A DNA stretch of 64,000 nucleotides from Marsupella aquatica (taxonomy: Eukaryota; Marchantiophyta), in contig OZ316893.1 of assembly GCA_973895155.1 (NCBI GenBank), positions 27,094,001-27,158,000 on the forward strand, written 5' to 3'. Made by a program: the position numbers and the translations under genes. Shown here piece by piece: positions 21,994-34,700 of the stretch. Every line of letters starts with the position of its first letter. Position 1 is the stretch's first letter. Below the pieces are notes generated by a model, which saw only the letters and a list, made by a program, of their open reading frames with translations, did not search any database and had not been told where the DNA came from.

Positions 21994-24900
21994 AAACATG
22001 TAACGGATAGGGATGATGACGAACAGATAATTATGCCACAAGCTTCTTCGAAGCTTTTCGACGCTGATTGGTACATGTACTTTCTTCTGAGGGAGACCAC
22101 CGAGAGAAGCTTGATGCCTGCACGATGCTATGGGACAAGGCACCTTTCATTAGAGAGTGGGTACTGTTTGGAGTTCTATGGGAGTGGAGAGTCCAGGTCT
22201 TCTTGCTAGTCAAGTTAAATACGCTCTGGTGACAGCTCGGACGGCAATGTGTACCACAACGTGCTTGTGTTCGTAGGACATGGCATACCCTTTCGCAGCA
22301 GGTGCACTAGGAAAAGTGGCATGAGTGGCTCACCGAGCATTGTTGTAATCTTCGGGAGTGTAGGATGCTGGCTTCCCCACGCGTCTGCTCGTTGTCCATG
22401 AACTGCCAATCAGCACTAGATTTCTGGGACAGTATCAGTACATGAAACTGATAGTTCAGCAGGCGCGTGCCATTGAATTAGTAGTAGGTATCAATTGGCC
22501 GTGTCCTTGTAGGTTCAGAGAGGAGTTGATACGAGTAAACTCCTTAGGATTGTACATGTGTAATTCAAAGTTCAAAGTTTCAAAGTGCCCATCGGGCCAG
22601 ATGTATTTTTAGGGTGGGTAGTGGTTCTCGTAAAGTTGGCTTATGGCCAGTAGTAGGCATGCTTTGTATATACAGTATCTGAAGTGGAACGGAGCTATTT
22701 TGCGCCCATTGTACAGAAATGGATCGGTCAATACGATTATCACCTCCTGCGGGCTTTCTTGGATATCCTATTCATATTTCAGGATTTACTCTTGTAATTG
22801 TTCAGTTTTCCAAAGTTTATCCTGATTTGTACTACTGATCGTCGATGAAACGTCCATCGTATCGTTGCAAGCCGTCCTCTTGTATGAGCAGTTGCTGGGA
22901 ACGTTTGTAAAAGTTCATTTTCTGAAAGGTCCCGATATTTGAGTCGTAATTTCGACCACGTATGATTTCTTACTTCGACGTTTCCAGCGTCTAGGTGCCC
23001 CTGGGGCAGGCCTCAGGGCCATAATATTGAATGGATGGAAATCTGATGCACTGGTTGAAGCTATTAGTGAGCCATGTGATTTGTAATGGGCCTTTGGAGA
23101 TTTTGTGCTGCCCATCGATTTCCAATAACACTTCACATTGGCAATTCCGCCTCAGAGACCCGTTCCCCCGGAAATTAAGCAAGTTGTCCCCATTAATTGC
23201 AGCATTGATTCATGTCTTGATTATGTGTTGTGGTGTGCTCATCTGGCATCGTAATATTCCTCCCGTATCAAGGCGTTCATTGTGGTCGTTTCCTGATACC
23301 GATGTATCGCTATTCTGTGTCATCGTGGTTTCCAATATGGGTTTTGGCCTCACTGGTGAGGACAATTGTGACGTGTTTGGTCGACTGCTCATCACTGGCG
23401 ATGAACATTTGGAATGTGAAGTGTAAGGAGAAAATGCTGCATGAACGCATTTTCTTGGCGTCTTGGTAGTTCGGTGTCGATGATAACAAGTTCATTCGAC
23501 TTGCGGCACGTAGTTAAGGAAGATGGATTTGGTAGGACTTACAGGATTGATTCAGAGCAAACTGAGCAGCTGCGCTTTTTCCCTCCTTGGCGAGCTGCGC
23601 GTTCATATATAGTTTCGTAGAGTTGCCTCGGAGAGTTAGTTGATAGATCACCAAGCCCTGGAACTCATTTAGTTGGGTGTGAAGCTTCTATTGCATTTTT
23701 TGGTCTTGAACGGAAATGGGGAAAAACACTTAGTAGTTGGGCTTCTATTGCACAGAGGATCTGACGTTTGGAAGAAGGCGCGACTTACGCACTGGGAGAA
23801 AAACGGTTTGCAGAACGTACTGGTACCTTACCTGGTGCATCACGAAAGGCCAAAACTCGTTTGTTTGGATTTGGAGCTTCTTTGCATCTCATTTTGACAA
23901 AAGTTCTTCGACTCAGAAAATATGACAAAGAAAAAAGGTTTTTAACGCCTTCAAAACCAGAACACGATAGGTTGTAAGACAAATCGTGTGTGAACAGTAG
24001 CTTCACACCTTGCCCTGACTTGAAAATCAGAACGATCCTGCTCATCCGTCACTATTGGAGCAAATCACTGCTGCTTTGGAAAGCCTATAATCTTCTAATC
24101 GTTGGAGAAGTCTATGTATGGAATTGCTCATCATATCTTTCCACCTGTGCCCCAATTTGGCGCTTCTTGGCATATAATTTCGCATTTCCCACGAATCCCA
24201 CTACTCTCCCACCATCTCTCGGACTCGACCGGACTAGTTATTAGACAGTACCAGAGTGATTTGGTAAATTCCGTCCGTTACCTCGTTGCAGGTACTCTGC
24301 CAAATTCACTTGGGTGCTATTCGAGCAGCGTTTCCATGGTACACGGAGACCCAGCGGAGACCGCTTTTGCCTCCCCTAGAGGATTTCGTCTCCGGCCATA
24401 TCTGAGTGGTCTCTCAGAATCCAAGCTCTTGGACAATACTTGCGTCGTTAGAAAGGGTGCTGTCTTTTTACGATTATTCCATTAATCAACGACGAATTGT
24501 AAACGTTGCCTACAATTTCGTGTCCAGTACTGCGCTTGAATCAATCATCTACGAACACAACCGGAGGCTTTCCCAGGCTTTCCCAGGCTTTCCCAGTCTC
24601 TATGATCATAATTGTCGGGCTGGTGACTGAGCATCATTCTGGACTATGGAACCTGCCCGGTCCAGGGTGCCCACACCTGCAAGGTCGTGAGAGGGCTTGC
24701 ATCTCCGGATGTTGCCAAGTACCCAAACTGCCCCAACTCATCAATGTCATGAAAAATGCCACCTGATGATCTTCTAGACCTTGGCAGAATTTTGGCAGAT
24801 TGGGAGGTTTGATGTAACGCCAAGCTCAGCATAAAGTATTTTGACGCTTGTCCGGTAGGCTGCAGTTCGGTGAGAGAGTCAAACCGTGGAAGTAAACTAA

Positions 24901-25502
24901 AAACTACTGATCCACGATCGGTGTCAAGCAATTACTTTCAGTATGATGACATGGTGTCCTCGCGAATCAGGAAATCCTGTGCCACACCGGGGACAGTTCA
25001 CTGCGTTGTGACAGAGCCTTCCCGAACGAAATAAAGATCTCGTGATCTTTGCCGGGCCGGAGAAAAGGAGTTCGTCCATAATAATCAGTATCTGCAGGAT
25101 TGGGTTTCGGCCCCGAGATAAGCCTGTGCCTAATACGCCATTCTCATATGTCTACCGCGGATGGTAGCTCTACAGACATCCACGGTAGCAAGTAGATAGA
25201 GATGAAGATAATACGCCCTTGGATTCCGTAGCTCCTCAGATCCGATCTTTGATAATAATATACAGTAGGTACGTCGATCGATCTTGGGGCAATCGCGAAA
25301 CTCCTCCAGAATGATATCTTCGAGAGCAACCTCGATAAGAAGATATGAATAGACTGATATATTATCTTTCTTTGATTGGAGATGCGTTTTTCTTGCGCCT
25401 CAATTTATAATGAAATTACACAGCCAGTTTGGAAAACAGTGGTTCACCTTGACTTTGAGAATCTCTACTATCTTTGTATGAGAAACTTATTTTATGGGGG
25501 AG
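21994..25502. other. ACR 3' UTR, then intergenic
   Basis: The first few hundred bases after the stop are presumably the ACR 3' UTR; I see no decisive polyadenylation signal. Beyond that, overlapping short ORFs on both strands (longest 24102-24485 +, 127 codons) carry no recognisable motif. A 10-bp repeat, GGCTTTCCCA, occurs three times in tandem at about 24569-24598. Confidence 0.45.
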
Positions 25503-25870
25503 TGTTAAAAACAGCCCCCTGAGTTTTGTTAGTTTCATAGGAAATCAATAGAACCACCCCACTATGACTGGGTGTTGGATTCCAGCAGCCAATCCATACG
25601 TTGCATAAAGAATTGATGGGGCCCAAAAATTAAACGCTTTGCAAGCCACCATCAAAGATCTACAAGGAAAGTAAATCTACAAGGAAATACAAATGGTGGC
25701 TTTACAAAACTTGGGGGAACTTAAAAAAAATTAAAAATTATTTAAGGAAAAATTCCTTAAGTAAAAAGTCCCATTACAGGGATTAAACTACAGGCATGCA
25801 AAGCTAAAATTGCCCCTTTGGTTTTGTCAAGGTACACAACACTGTAGGGACTTCACCTGGGTTTTTAACT
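25503..25870 (+). mobile_element. Probable LTR-retrotransposon 3' LTR, 368 bp
   Basis: The purine run TATGGGGGAG at about 25493-25502 (polypurine-tract-like) is followed directly by TGTTAAAAAC. About 368 bp later the sequence reads GTTTTTAACT, the inverted copy of that start with only the last base changed (canonical end would be CA). A TG...CA-type LTR with a short inverted terminus just after a PPT fits a truncated Copia-like element. No 5' partner or pol coding is visible. Confidence 0.5.
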
Positions 25871-25906
25871 TGTAGCCTTTTTACCCTAATACCAAATTTT
25901 CAGTCT

Positions 25907-26090
25907 GTAATTGTGGATAACCCTTTCTACTCCATGCTCCTATTCTCATACTCTTATGCCCCTAAGTTTAATTATAGATAACCATTTCTACTTCATGCTA
26001 CTATAATTTTGTGTCCATATTTAATTGTGGATAACTATTTCTACTCCATGTTGCTTGTGTCATAATATGTGCCCCTAAATTTAAAATCCG
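25907..26090 (+). repeat. Three tandem units of about 65 bp
   Basis: The unit TTTAATT.TGGATAACCATTTC followed by TACTCCATGCT and a TATGCCCCTAA-type end occurs three times, starting near 25907, 25970 and 26020. No ORF. Confidence 0.65.
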
Positions 26091-26133
26091 ACAGCCTTTA
26101 ATCTTGTTCCAGACAATAGCCCTGGCTTCCAGA

Positions 26134-26662
26134 ATATAGCATACTCATCCTGGAACATGCTTTATTTTTTGTCTTGTAGTGATATGAAAGTAAATAAAAT
26201 ATGAGAGCATAGAAGTGCTGTTATATAAATAAAGTGTCTGCCAAGGAAAGCACAGTGACCAAGAAAAGGTACAGTCAAACTATGCTAAGATGTGTGCACT
26301 TAACTCAGGGTGCCTTATGAATGACACTCATTTCAATAAAAACCATAAACTTAGGAAAGAAAAACATGAGGAGAACTTAAGAGGCTATGCATTCATGTTC
26401 TTCAACATCATTTCTCTCACTCGTGGTGGTGGAACCTTTGGTTTAATCTCTAAGAAACACATATTGTGAAAGGGGGGCTGCCAAAATAAGTTCAAAACAC
26501 TCTAGAATACCTAAAACTAAAGGGGTCTAAAAATTAATTAAAAATGTATAGAATACAAAGGTTGCCCCTTGATAAGGCAGATTGAAATGAAAATACATGA
26601 CACAAAAATCTGAATAAGACAAAATCTATAATGTGCATTCACCATATAGCAACTTCAAAAAT
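26134..26662 (-). repeat. Dispersed repeat family R1, copy B (inverted relative to copy A)
   Basis: The reverse complement aligns along its length with 13736-14424. It lacks the 100-bp internal duplication of copy A and has a few other indels. The outer limits are where similarity stops, TATAGC at about 26134 and AACTTCAAAAATT at about 26662. No terminal inverted repeat or target duplication is obvious by eye. Confidence 0.7.
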
Positions 26663-27149
26663 TAATCTAGAATAACAGATTCTGTTTACGCCGCCTAGTC
26701 ACTCCCCTCACATTGGTTATCCCAAACATAAATCTGGTCTTAAGTCTATGAGGCGACAGATTTGCTTTGGAGAGCACCGATCATACATGACCGCAAGTGA
26801 CTATTAAGTGCTTCTGTATACATTTTTCTTTCATATTGAACGGCTACTATATTGCTAGACGAAAAACATGTGCAACACATTTTGGTCTGGAAGGCACGGG
26901 TCACACATGAACTGAAATGTGGGACCTGCCAAAATTTATGTGGCATGTTCATTACTCTCCACGTCGTGCTTTGGAAGGCACTGAATGTGGGACCTGCTTT
27001 CTTATATGGCACATTTCTTAGATACCCTAGGGTGAAAAAATGAATCCATTTATTTGGTCTTAATCATGTATGTCGTACGATACGATAGAGTAGTGGCTAT
27101 ATTCTGGAATGTTTGCTTGGTTTCCAATTTTGTGGGGCATAGGTGGCAC
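26663..27149. other. Intergenic, short local repeats
   Basis: The words GGAAGGCAC, AATGTGGGACCTGC and TATGGCA are each doubled between 26890 and 27010. No gene recognised. Confidence 0.4.
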
Positions 27150-28475
27150 CTGTAGTGAGATTTGGAAACCTATGTATAGGCAGCAAAGGCATCTACTCTA
27201 TAGGGACTCGCAATCAGCCCACTCCTGAATAGCTGGGCTTATGTAAAGTCTCACACAGGTAACCTACAGTCACACTATTTGCAAGCCGTCCTATGTAGCT
27301 TGACAACCTGCATATAATGGGGATAACTAATCTTATCTTAAATTCATGCAAAGGTATGTTGATTGGTAACATCCATTAAGAAATTTTGAGGTTAAGTTTG
27401 CTCATGTAACCCTCTGTTCGAACTTGAGAGTCTGTTCTTGTGGAGCACACTTAATTATCATTTTTCTTTAAGTACGTGGGACATTAGTCTGGAAACTCAT
27501 GAAGAGTCAGCAAAGACATCTACTCAATATTCTCTAGCAACCAGACTTCTCCTGAATGGCTGGGCTTATGTAAAGTCTCCCTGAGGTAACATAAAGTCAC
27601 ACTTCAGTCTTTGCAAACAGTCGAATGTAGCTTGACAACATGCATATGATAGGGGATTGCTAATCTTAAATTAATGCAACCTTACGTTGATTGCTAACTT
27701 TGTTTGGAAATTTTAGGTTAAGTTTGCTCACGTGACCCTTTGTGAGAACTTGACAGTTTGTTCTCGTGGGGCACACTTAATTATGAAGTTAAGTAGGTGG
27801 GACATTTAGTGCGATTTGGTCCGGAAACTTGTGTATATAGTCAGCAAAGTTATCTACGCAATAGGGTCTGCCAATCAGCCTACTGCTGAATAGCTGAGGT
27901 AACATAAAGTCTCCCCGAGGTAACACAAAGTCACACTTAAGTATTTGCAAACAGTCGAATGTAGCTTGACAACATGCATATGGGAGGGGACTGCTAATCT
28001 TAAAACAATGCAAACTTCTACCTTGAAAGCTAGTCTAGTTTAAGGAACATTTAGGTTAATGTTTGCTCATGTAACCCTTTGTGCAAACTTTAGAGTTTGT
28101 TCGTGTGGAGCACACGTAATTATCAACTAATGCATAATTGGGATCTTCAGGGAGGTTTGGTCTGGAAACTTACGTATCGTCAGTAAAGACAAGTACTCAA
28201 TAGGGTCCGGCAATCAGCCTACTCCTGATAGCTGGGCTTGTGTAAAGTCTCCCTAAGGTAACATAAAGTCACAGTATTTAAAAAGTATTCTCAGTATTTA
28301 AAAACAACAATGTAGCTTGACAAGATGCTTCTTATATGGTATTGCAACTCTTAATAGTGCAAACTTCTACCTTGTTGCAAATACAAATTAAGGAAACTTT
28401 AGGTTAATTGGCTTGTGTAACTCTTTGTGCAAACTTTAGAGTCTGTTTTGTGGAGCACACTTAATGATCATCTTC
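27150..28475 (+). repeat. Satellite-like tandem array, four units of about 335 bp
   Basis: Four consecutive diverged units, with the landmark GGAAAC...TCAGCAAAGNCATCTACTC at about 27167, 27491, 27823 and 28165. Shared landmarks in each include CAATCAGCC.ACTCCTGAATAG, TGTAAAGTCTCCC.GAGGTAAC, AATGTAGCTTGACAACATGC, AGTTTGCTCATGTAACCCTTTG and GTGGAGCACACTTAATTATC. Substitutions and small indels are spread throughout, so the array is not recent. No coding frame is shared. Confidence 0.85.
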
Positions 28476-29056
28476 TGCAGCCATTTCACCTTGATAAAAC
28501 ACATTAAGACATGCATTTCTTGACTTGGATAGTAATCAGGATATCTATGGTTTTAAAGAGAACTTTGGAGGAGCATGATTGCCTTTGAGAACCCTTAACA
28601 TTTCAGATTTCCAGGGTTCATGATAGTTGACATTTGAACTGGCTTTGCACATTAGTATTGGGTATGGTCCACTGATCTTAAATGCAAGTAGTGAGCCCAA
28701 GAAAATGCTTATGCTGAGTAAATTTTGTCTAGAATTTTAGACCACTTCCAAATGTGGTCTATACATTTCCTTCGTTTCACTAGAGTTTGGGTATGGAACC
28801 CTCTAGAACAAGAAGTGACACTCCCCATTACATTTCTATTGTGGACATTTGCTAGTTTTCACCTCTCTCAAAAGTCTTTGCCCATTATTGACAAAAATTA
28901 ACTAGGTTTTTTGTTATCCTTGAGCCTTGGGAGATCTTACAGGCAAGAAATTAGTCGAGCTAAATTAGATTTGGTATTAGCCACAATCCGGTGGTTATCC
29001 TTGAGCCTAGGGAGATCTTACAGGCAGAAATTAGTTCGAGCTAAAATAGATTTGGA
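28476..29056 (+). repeat. Intergenic with a 60-bp direct duplication
   Basis: A block starting TTATCCTTGAGCCT.GGGAGA and ending AATTAGATTTGG occurs at about 28914-28973 and 28994-29053, separated by about 20 bp. The remainder shows nothing recognisable. Confidence 0.6.
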
Positions 29057-29700
29057 AGCATGGTCTTTTCCGCGAAAAAGAAAATAAATTAGAAGTGCCC
29101 CCACGTCGTATAAAGCCAGCCTGACGCCAAAGTGGTGGGTGTCCGAAACATCCCAGCTGGCCAATTTTCCCATCTGTGCGTCGATGAATAGCGGTATGGC
29201 ATGATTACGTCTCGCGGACCGTGGCACCGCTGGATTTGCCGCCCGACCGTTCCTCCGATGCGTTATTAAGTTAAGCCGTGATGGGGGCCTGACCGCACGC
29301 GGGCAGCGGGCAGAGGGCTGGCATTGAGAATGAAAATAATATACAGTCGGTCTTGAACTTACTCTTGCAGTCTTGAACTCGCTTTGTCGGCCAATTACGC
29401 CAGACCGTACGTCATGGCTTGCGAGGTCCGTCCGGCCTAGCCACTGGGCTGCCCACCTAGTCACCTACGGTCAGGGTGGTACGGCGAGTTTGGGCTCGTC
29501 GGTGGAGGGGGGCAGGGCAGGGCAGGGCTGATGGGAGCACGCAGACGGGGTAGCCATGAGTCTAATTGAATGGGGGCATGACGCCGTGTGGGGGCTACAT
29601 GGAGTCTGGGCCTGGCACGGCTTGCCGCTCCGCGTGCTACCTGCCCGTCCTGCCGTGCCACGCTCGCCCTGCCCGGTGATGAAAATTAGGGAGTGTAGAA
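29057..29700. other. GC-rich island without an assignable gene
   Basis: Abrupt change to high GC and CpG between AT-rich flanks, with GGGCA runs at about 29510-29530. It opens a 148-codon ORF (29018-29464 -) and others, none with recognisable domains. It may be the promoter or first exon of a gene I cannot resolve, or a foreign insert. Confidence 0.4.
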
Positions 29701-31770
29701 GAGAATCTCAACTTTTACTGCAAAAGCCGTCCTATAAGTGACTGTTACTGTTGACTGAACCTAGTAACTAAAATGCGCAAAGTCATGTCCAATCCTTAAA
29801 GTTATAAGTATATACAGGTGTGAGATTTTTCAAGTAGGGAGCTTGGTGACTAGATTGCATTTGTGAGGCAACTACCTTGACTGCCCGAGTTTGCTCAGGC
29901 CCACCATTGCCTTCCCCACCCATTTCCTCACCCAGGAACTTTCTGCCGCCCACGAGTCTTGGTCTAGAGGTTTCATTCTAGAGCATTGGCTCCAGAGTGT
30001 AACTTTCGATCTCAAATTATTAGTTAGATACAGCTTTCCATCGGCGTCACTGGCACATGGCCTGCAATTCTGCCTAAACTGAAGGTGATATTCAATTTAC
30101 TCAGTTTGTATTGAACGTGCTCCTGCTATCCAGCCTAGAGCCTCTAAGTATTATACAAGGCCTTGCTGTAGGAATAGCTCATTACCTTATAGGTGGAATT
30201 GCTACACAAGTCTAGCAATATTAATATCTCAATGGGGAACAGAACCACTTCTAAGTTATTTGGGTTCTTTTCAAACAGAAGGTTTAAAATACATCTATTG
30301 CCGGGTTGAGGGATGAGCTGAAAATGCGTAGTGTTCTGTACATTTCGAAATGCCGTTTAGTCTGCTGGCATTGTACATGGGGGTGAGACTGGAGGGGAAA
30401 CTTGTTTTTGCATTGGAGGTCACAAAACATGTTTCACCTTTAGTTCTGCTCAACTCGCACTCAGGAGGGTTTGGTGTCTCACATTCCCGGTGTCCCAGGG
30501 CTCTGGTGGGCACGGCGCATCTCACTCTGAGTTTGTTCAGAATTCTCATTTGCTAGGGGAGATCCTTTGACCCCAAAAGTGGTTCCGTCTGTATGATTTG
30601 CCTTTAAAGTTTACAGAGAACTCTAATATAGAGTTTTGAGTTTCTACTGGATTTGGTTATGGAAGAGGGCTAAACATAATGCCATGTTGTGGCAACAGCA
30701 TGTCTACCTGCATATGGGGGGAGACTATGGGATACCATTTGGATAATGATGAGAAGACATCCTTAGATGTACGTTAATAATGTCTGCTCATGGCCAGAAT
30801 TGAGCAACACTGATATAATAGTGTTGACTGACATACTCTCACAAATTTGTTCTAACCCCGAGCCCCGAGCTATTAGGTGCTATGGATTAGTTCCCAAGTT
30901 AGCTGGAGGGTGTAACCTCAGTCTGGCAGCAATGACCCAACAATCCTGAGAATATCCTCAACTTAGTGCAACAATAAGGAAGGAGGCATGCTGTCATTTC
31001 TGACAAAACAATTTGTTTTGGATGTTTGTAGTACTAAGTCAGGTGTCCATTGTAGTAACCAACAAAGCCCACTCAGTGCCTAGAAATCCAATATCATTAT
31101 AGAGAATGGATTGTACCTTACTTTTTTGCATTTTAGTTACTGGTTCTGTCAACACCCACATATAGTAAGACTTCGCAGTAAGGGTTGGAGATGCACATAG
31201 CACACTTTTTAATAAATCTATGAATTCACAAAAATCTTTATTTTCAGGACTAATTGTTGATTGCAGTGACGTCTGATAGCAGATGACGAGACAAGTGTCG
31301 TATGCGAGAATACCCTAGGCCAGAGATCATGGCGTTGTGAGTGAAGGGGGGGGGGGGGGGGGGGGATGAGACCATAATGTGACATTCCAAAATGGTGAGC
31401 TGGCCGTCTGGAAAATGTGAAATAAATTAAATTACACAAACCAGAGCCTGAAAATTTTCATATGGAGCTCAATGCTCCTGAAAAGGGTGTTTTCTTCCCA
31501 CACATTCTGGAACACATGTTTTTGGCTAGGTATTGGCAAAATACAGGAAAAATAAGACAGAGAAGCTCTTTGGTTGAGAGAAATTTAAATGACCACTTGC
31601 ACAAGGTAAGATTGCAAAATTGAAAGCAAGTAAATATAACTTTTCACAATCAAAATTCGCAAACTTACTCTAGTTACTGCTGTGGTGGTCTCAACTCGGG
31701 TTCAGTAAATTCTCACTCTTGGGAGCCAGGCTTTTGATTCGGGCTGATAATAATCTCAACATCACTACAG
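29701..31770. other. Intergenic, with a 20-base poly-G tract
   Basis: No gene recognised. A run of 20 G residues lies at 31346-31365. Short ORFs on both strands are unrecognisable. Confidence 0.45.
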
Positions 31771-34700
31771 TAAGATTTGGGACAGCACAAGCGCAACAGT
31801 GGTGCGTTTGCCAAAACTTGTGTTGCCACTGCGAATGTGTGAAATTAAATGCATCATAGTGGAAAAGCATGGAGGATGGATAGAATGATCACGCGTAAAT
31901 TGGGGGATCGTGCTTGTTCTCGATCCAACGCACGAGATCCTCTCTCCATATACTGTACCATACTAGGCCAGGCCGGTGAATGTGAAAGAGGAGCATTTGG
32001 GTTCACAGCCTGTACTGAAGATATAATCTGGCCATCAATAGAAGCGTGGAAAGACAACTGTAGGTCATGTGAGGGAATGGGGGATTTGTCAAACTGCAGA
32101 TTTTGTACTCGAGATATAATTATTTGGACCGGCCATCAATAGAAATGTGGAAAGACTACAGTTGGTCATGCGAGTGAATTGAAAACTTGTCAAACGCAAA
32201 TTTAGGAGCAAATGGTAATGTATCAATGTTTTCGAATTGATGAATTTTGTCAACATGTCGTGAGCTTTCTAGCTCGTAGTCATAGATTTTCAGTGAAGTT
32301 TTCTTGCTTCTTGCCTGGACTCATGGGCTTGCTACATGATTGGATATAGTGTTGCCTCCTTGTCATGACGATTACTCCTGTCAGTTCACTTAGGGTCAAA
32401 GGACATTGTTCAGTGGTAGCTCTAAGTAATTTGCATACAACAGAGGGCAACTGTGTTAATTTCGACATGAGTGTGCCTATGTTGAGATACATCAAGCGCA
32501 AGACTTTGAACATCTGCAATCGTTTGTGCGACTGGGTCGAAGGACAAAGTTCATTGGTAGGTTCCGTAATTGCATATAGCTGAACCAGGCGTTTACATCA
32601 TTTTCGACATTATGGAGCTCATATTTATGTAATAGAGCTCAAGCGCGACATTTGAATATCTGGGATGGTTTGTCCTGCTTGTAAAGTGACTGGTTTGATT
32701 GTAAACAAGTTGACATATTGGATGTTTACACCGGATCAGCCTACCAGTACTCTACACAGGATCTTTTGTTGTTCATATTGGAGCCTGCAGATCTGTTTCA
32801 TTTCATGATTATTTGCAGGCAGACAACCAGCCACTAAAATCAAGTTGTACTTGTTGAAGAATCGCCCCGATGAGATACGAATTATGTTGACACCACTGTT
32901 TTTCGTCGTAGACTTACATCGTATCAGCAGTAAGTCATATGTTTACTTCACAACAGATGTGTTTGATATGGTTTGATGATATATAGCTGTTGCTGTACGA
33001 TGGGAAATCCCATTCGAAGCTTGCTGCTCCATTGCTTACCCGTTGGGCGTCCCATTCGTCGTAGGAGAAGCTGTTAACAGAGTTTCGCGTTCGGTGGGGA
33101 GAGCCGCTGCAAACCCATCTCATAGCCCCTTTTAGACTGTAGTGAGGTTATCGGCTGTTTTGCAAAGCATTGTTCGGTTCCCAAGAAGCTCAGACTTGCT
33201 GACATTCTTGATCCACCTAAATCCGGAATTGATAGTGCTGCTATTCCTGTCAGGTACAATCACGTGGAAATTGGGTCCTAAGGGATGCAGACTAGGTCCT
33301 AAGGGATGCAGACTAGGTCCCACTTTGCTGAAGGTAGAGAAATACGAGGGGGAATTAAATGGATGAAAATGCGTTCCTGCTCGCTGATCATGTAAACTTT
33401 AACAAAATTGAATGATGATAGTCAGTAGATTTGGTTGAGACGGTATGGTAACTTGTTGAATCTTCAGCACCACAATAATTTTTCTTATCATACAGCTGGA
33501 AGAAGGGAGGTAGAAACCACCACTTCAATACAGATCAAGACTTGACTGTACTCCAAATTGAGAATTTACGTTTTATTAAGGGTTGAATGTGCTGAAATAT
33601 GCATAAGCGGAGTTGGAATCGCCCCTTTCTACATATCGTGTTCCTCAAAGGAAGGAGACAGATGGTAGAAGTAGGGAGCAATTTTGAGCAGCATTATTCA
33701 CTGCAATGGATAAGACTAGATTGGGCAAGTACACTATCCGATGGACAAAATTGAGACTCTTAACTCAAGTTCCGAGTCATTTGAGGTTTTCATCGCAGTT
33801 CAATTGGAACAAAACCCTGAACCTTGGAACCTTAAACCTTGCTCAGAGGAGATAAAGATAAGGTTAGATCGCAGTGGTCTGCCCACATCATCAGGTCTGC
33901 TCAATAACGACTAGAGCGATGAAAGCAAATCGCAAAAGAATAGGACAGGACATAGACCACAGAGATCCAACAAAACTTACCCTAGCATGATTTCTGATAA
34001 ATGGGAGCTCTTCTGTACATCCCGGCAAACTTCAAAGTCGGGAGAACAATTCACTGACAAGAAACCGACTCATATTCGGGCTTCCCACAAGTGGTACATC
34101 TTCCTCCACTATTGAAGGAGGGAAGCACAACTAAGGAACAACGATATCATCACATGAGAGCAAGTTGATTAACCTCAAACGACATCATCAACATACTTCC
34201 GCTCTAAATAAGATTCCATTCCATCATACCAAATGACTCGACCACGAGACGTGTATGCATACGTGAGGGGAAATGAGGACTCGAACTAATGCAAGGAATC
34301 GCTCCTGCATTCAGAAAAACCTTGCCGTCAGCCACGACATATAAAATCCCGGACATTCTATGATCCCATAAGATGAAACTCACATCCATGAAGGTGCCTT
34401 ACGACGGACCTAAGCTTCCCTGAGCCCATATTACATCTAACCTTCATCCATGCTCAATCTTAATAGAATACTCCTTGACGGATAGTCGAGTATCCAATTG
34501 ACTTAAATGCCATTTGATAATTAATGAAAATTTGAAGGGAATTTTGGTAGGTTTCCTTGGCCACCGACAAAGCTGAGGGTGTCTCATACTAGCAAAACAG
34601 GAGAAAATGTCAAAACCAGCAATGACTGGCAAGAATCTCCGAGTCTTCATAAATGTAGTGCCCGACAGAAAGTTTAAAGTATTTCATATCAGAAAAAAAG

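Noticed and set aside
29018-29464. 148-codon minus-strand ORF
   Set aside because: GC-island artefact with no recognisable domain; overlaps open frames on the other strand.
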